Source: an uncultured Bacteroidales bacterium (GTDB lineage Bacteria; Bacteroidota; Bacteroidia; Bacteroidales; Marinilabiliaceae). Taken from it: DNA of 64,000 nucleotides. The DNA lies in NCBI GenBank assembly GCA_937892255.1, contig CALAUL010000078.1, positions 38,238 to 102,237 on the forward strand, in the 5' to 3' direction. Below, in pieces: positions 62,075-64,000 of the stretch. Position 1 is the stretch's first letter. Each line of letters starts with the position of its first letter. The notes under the pieces were generated by a model, which was not told the origin of the DNA, searched no databases, and saw nothing but the letters and a program-made list of their open reading frames with translations. The position numbers were made by a program, and so were the translations under genes.

Positions 62075-62116
62075 CACTCGTTAAGACAAAGGAATACTTC
62101 CTTATCAAAACAAATT

Positions 62117-62190
62117 GGTGTGGTAGTTCAGCTGGTTAGAATACATGCCTGTCACGCATGGGGTCGCGGGTTCGAGTCCCGTCCATACCG
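62117..62190 (+). tRNA. tRNA-Asp (GTC), copy 2
   Basis: 74 nt, identical in sequence to the gene at 37311-37384; anticodon GTC; CCA not encoded. Confidence 0.97.
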
Positions 62191-62195
62191 CAAAA

Positions 62196-62230
62196 AGCGT
62201 CAACAATGCAGAGTTGTTGACGCTTTTTTT
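62196..62230 (+). terminator. Terminator after tRNA-Asp copy 2
   Basis: An 11-bp stem AGCGTCAACAA/TTGTTGACGCT (62196-62206 with 62214-62224), then a T run. The reverse strand also reads T-rich, so it may serve the C69 gene too. Confidence 0.88.
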
Positions 62231-62280
62231 ACCTAACAATCTCTTGTTTATATATACACAAGTTTACACGACCTTATTTT

Positions 62281-63915
62281 CTAATACCTTGTCTTCAGAT
62301 GTTCACCTGTCTCATTGACAATAGCTTTGTAATAGCATTTTGAATACTCTGGGTGTTCCGGTTCTTCTGGATAGTTATCCTTAGTACGTAGAAACTGCCC
62401 ATCTTTCTCCTGTTTCTTATTGCCATCGAGATACTTGACAAAAAGAAACTCATCTAATGCCTTCCACCTATCAAATAGTTGCTTTGTAAGTTTTGCTGAC
62501 AGACGATTAGCATAACCGATTATTTCACTTTCAGATGTCAAGCGCGCCATATCCGCATCCGCTTGTTGTATAGCTTTCTCAAATTCATCATCTAAAACAC
62601 GTTGCACATCGCGCACTTCTGGAAGTATTTTGTTATAACCCAAATACGCTTGGTGCGCTACTCTATTCATCATCCAAAACATCGAAGTACTGCTATATGT
62701 CAACAAATCTCCATTACCAACAGCAAACTCATGTGGCACCTGTGTTGTACAACCATAAAAAGGCACAAGTACCGATGTCGCAGCATCATCACAACCAAAC
62801 CACAAAATACCCTTTTGAGTCATTGGTTTATCTGGTCTCATCTGCGCAACAAACCAAAAGCCTGTCTGATGTGTTGCCGTTGCCCTCTCATGAAGATACA
62901 ACGCAGTATCACATTCCCACTCCATAGGTCTCCAACGATATGGACATTCAAAAGGTCCAGCACCAACATCTTTCGTCATATCAAGTGCCGTCCCTTCATA
63001 GTGGTCACGCATGAGCTCCGCCACTTCACGACGCGATATCTTGTGATCTGGTTTTATATATAATGGAAGTCGCTTTGACATATCCAAACCAAGTGCAAAA
63101 CGTTCGTATTCTTCCATCGCCACCTTATTCATACGCAAGAAAGCACACCAAACACGTGCTTCACAAAAACGTACCGCTCCAAAGTCAAGAGGTGCATACG
63201 CATCAGCAAAAGAAAATTCCTTGTCCTTACCTCTGAAATAACCCTTTTCTCGTGCAAAAGATATAACATCTGGGGCATAAAGACAGTTTTGCGAGTCATC
63301 AAGGGGAAACGTCGTTATACGCGCCTGATTAGCATGTCCACTGACATATCCATCTGGAATACGAACGGCAACCCATACCGCACCTTTGCGTCCTACGCCT
63401 TTCCCTACCATCTCCATTATCCATGCTTCATTGGGATCGGCTATAGAGAATGACTCTCCACCACTACAGAAACCATACTCCGATACAAGGTCTGCCATCT
63501 CTTTTATCGCTTCACGTGCGCTCTTGGCTCTTGACAAAGTGATATATATCAGACTGCCATAATCGATGATACCCGCTGTATCAACAAGTTCTTTTCGCCC
63601 TCCAAATGTTGTCTCAGCTATAGTAAGTCCAAACTCATTCATATTGCCTATGACATTATATGTTTGTGATACCTGCGGAATATTCCCCAAAAGACGATTA
63701 GTGTCCCATTCTCTCACTTCCAATGTAGAACCCTCCTTATGTGTAGATGCTTTCCAGTGATACAACTCACCATATAAGACATGAGAATCTGCCGAATATG
63801 AGACCATAGTACTACCATCTGCCGATGCTCCTCGTGTGATGATAATATTTGTACATGCTACACTCTCTATAAGTGTCAACATCACAACAAAAACTGATAT
63901 AATTAATCTACGCAT
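62281..63915 (-). CDS. Peptidase family C69 dipeptidase (secreted)
   Basis: A 544-aa Ntn hydrolase. A signal peptide (1-20) leaves Cys21 (VACTNIIITRG) as the likely N-terminal nucleophile after processing. DGSTMVSYSAD, NEFGLTIAETTFGG, YGFCSGGESFSIADPNEAWIMEMVG and the later FGCDDAATSVLVPFYG are typical. It would cut dipeptides, supporting peptide-based growth. It follows mntP by about 20 bp and may be cotranscribed with it. Confidence 0.9.
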   Translation of the reverse strand: MRRLIISVFVVMLTLIESVACTNIIITRGASADGSTMVSYSADSHVLYGELYHWKASTHKEGSTLEVREWDTNRLLGNIPQVSQTYNVIGNMNEFGLTIAETTFGGRKELVDTAGIIDYGSLIYITLSRAKSAREAIKEMADLVSEYGFCSGGESFSIADPNEAWIMEMVGKGVGRKGAVWVAVRIPDGYVSGHANQARITTFPLDDSQNCLYAPDVISFAREKGYFRGKDKEFSFADAYAPLDFGAVRFCEARVWCAFLRMNKVAMEEYERFALGLDMSKRLPLYIKPDHKISRREVAELMRDHYEGTALDMTKDVGAGPFECPYRWRPMEWECDTALYLHERATATHQTGFWFVAQMRPDKPMTQKGILWFGCDDAATSVLVPFYGCTTQVPHEFAVGNGDLLTYSSTSMFWMMNRVAHQAYLGYNKILPEVRDVQRVLDDEFEKAIQQADADMARLTSESEIIGYANRLSAKLTKQLFDRWKALDEFLFVKYLDGNKKQEKDGQFLRTKDNYPEEPEHPEYSKCYYKAIVNETGEHLKTRY

Positions 63916-63935
63916 AATATGATATTGTCAAATGT

Positions 63936-64000
63936 TTATAATATTGTTTTTATGGCAAGAGCAATGAGTATCACACCACCAAGTATCTCTGCTTTTTTAC
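63936..64000 (-). CDS. mntP: 3' end of manganese efflux pump MntP
   Basis: The last 21 codons before TAA (63936-63938) read KKAEILGGVILIALAIKTIL, the hallmark C-terminal helix of MntP (DUF204). The rest lies beyond the window. MntP exports Mn2+ across the inner membrane. Confidence 0.75.
   Translation of the reverse strand, partial: KKAEILGGVILIALAIKTIL

Larger units (their letters stand above)
61283..62116. other. Long intergenic region with repeat arrays
   Basis: It contains a TATTTTTG -7 element at 61296-61289 (minus) next to the ATP-grasp-like gene, the TGCA-type 11-bp array (61374-61439), the TTTAAA/CACCATAGGTA 11-bp array (61503-61843), a CTGCC/GGCAG hairpin (61851-61864), and the tRNA-Asp promoter. 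No gene seen. Confidence 0.7.

Overview
The window looks like chromosomal DNA of a Bacteroidales (Bacteroidota) bacterium, at about 40% G+C by eye. The signs are: promoters of the form TTTG-N19-21-TAnnTTTG with almost no Shine-Dalgarno sequences; an rpmB-rpmG-DUF4295 operon; the long NusB, YajC and YbbR set; SpII lipoproteins; TonB-receptor-like barrel proteins; and a thiS-thiE-thiG-thiC-thiH-thiF-tenI-thiD order. The species cannot be fixed from this sequence.

Layout. 1-1659 (-): N-acetylmuramoyl-L-alanine amidase followed by an MCE/MlaD-type protein that runs off the left edge. 2200-8827 (+): a complete thiamine biosynthesis operon behind a TPP riboswitch with a terminator. 8900-21185 (-): a TlpA-like lipoprotein, flavin reductase, ADP-ribosylglycohydrolase, the NfnAB transhydrogenase pair, an Asp/Glu racemase, a frameshifted vanZ, ribosomal proteins L28/L33 with DUF4295, CinA C-terminal amidase, a methyltransferase, an RSH (p)ppGpp enzyme with a damaged hydrolase site, and a lipid kinase. 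About 21240-24490: a collapsed Mu-like prophage remnant. It has small phage genes on the minus strand, a gene that appears to join a gp36-like N-terminus to a MuF-type C-terminus, and three plus-strand promoter-hairpin-terminator cassettes that look like small RNAs. 24725-41066 (+): nusB, yajC, ybbR, coaE, a J-domain protein, a PurF-like protein without its glutaminase cysteine, DUF5606, a GT2 glycosyltransferase, serC-serA-DUF1015, yggS, a lipoprotein, tRNA-Asp, and a phenylacetate-CoA ligase/ACT/symporter cluster. 41210-61282 (-): outer-membrane barrel and TPR proteins, an FKBP lipoprotein, nrnA, tRNA-Lys, htpG, pnp, nhaD, dnaK, trkH, an AlkD-like protein and an ATP-grasp-like protein. 61374-61843: tandem arrays with an exact 11-bp period. 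62117-64000: a second tRNA-Asp, a C69 dipeptidase and the 3' end of mntP.

Most interesting signal. The two chaperone genes htpG and dnaK share an upstream architecture that none of the other gene starts I inspected has. Each has a TTGGCACG-N4-TTGA core with sigma-54-like spacing, and upstream of it a cluster of three or four TGACA-N3-TGTCA dyads spaced 20-33 bp apart. This resembles enhancer-dependent sigma-54 promoters with tandem activator sites, which is unusual for dnaK and htpG. No CIRCE element is visible. Other items worth a second look are the sRNA-like cassettes and gene fusion in the prophage remnant, the 11-bp-period arrays at three loci, the TPP riboswitch with a visible switching helix, and several enzymes that have lost canonical catalytic or metal-binding residues.
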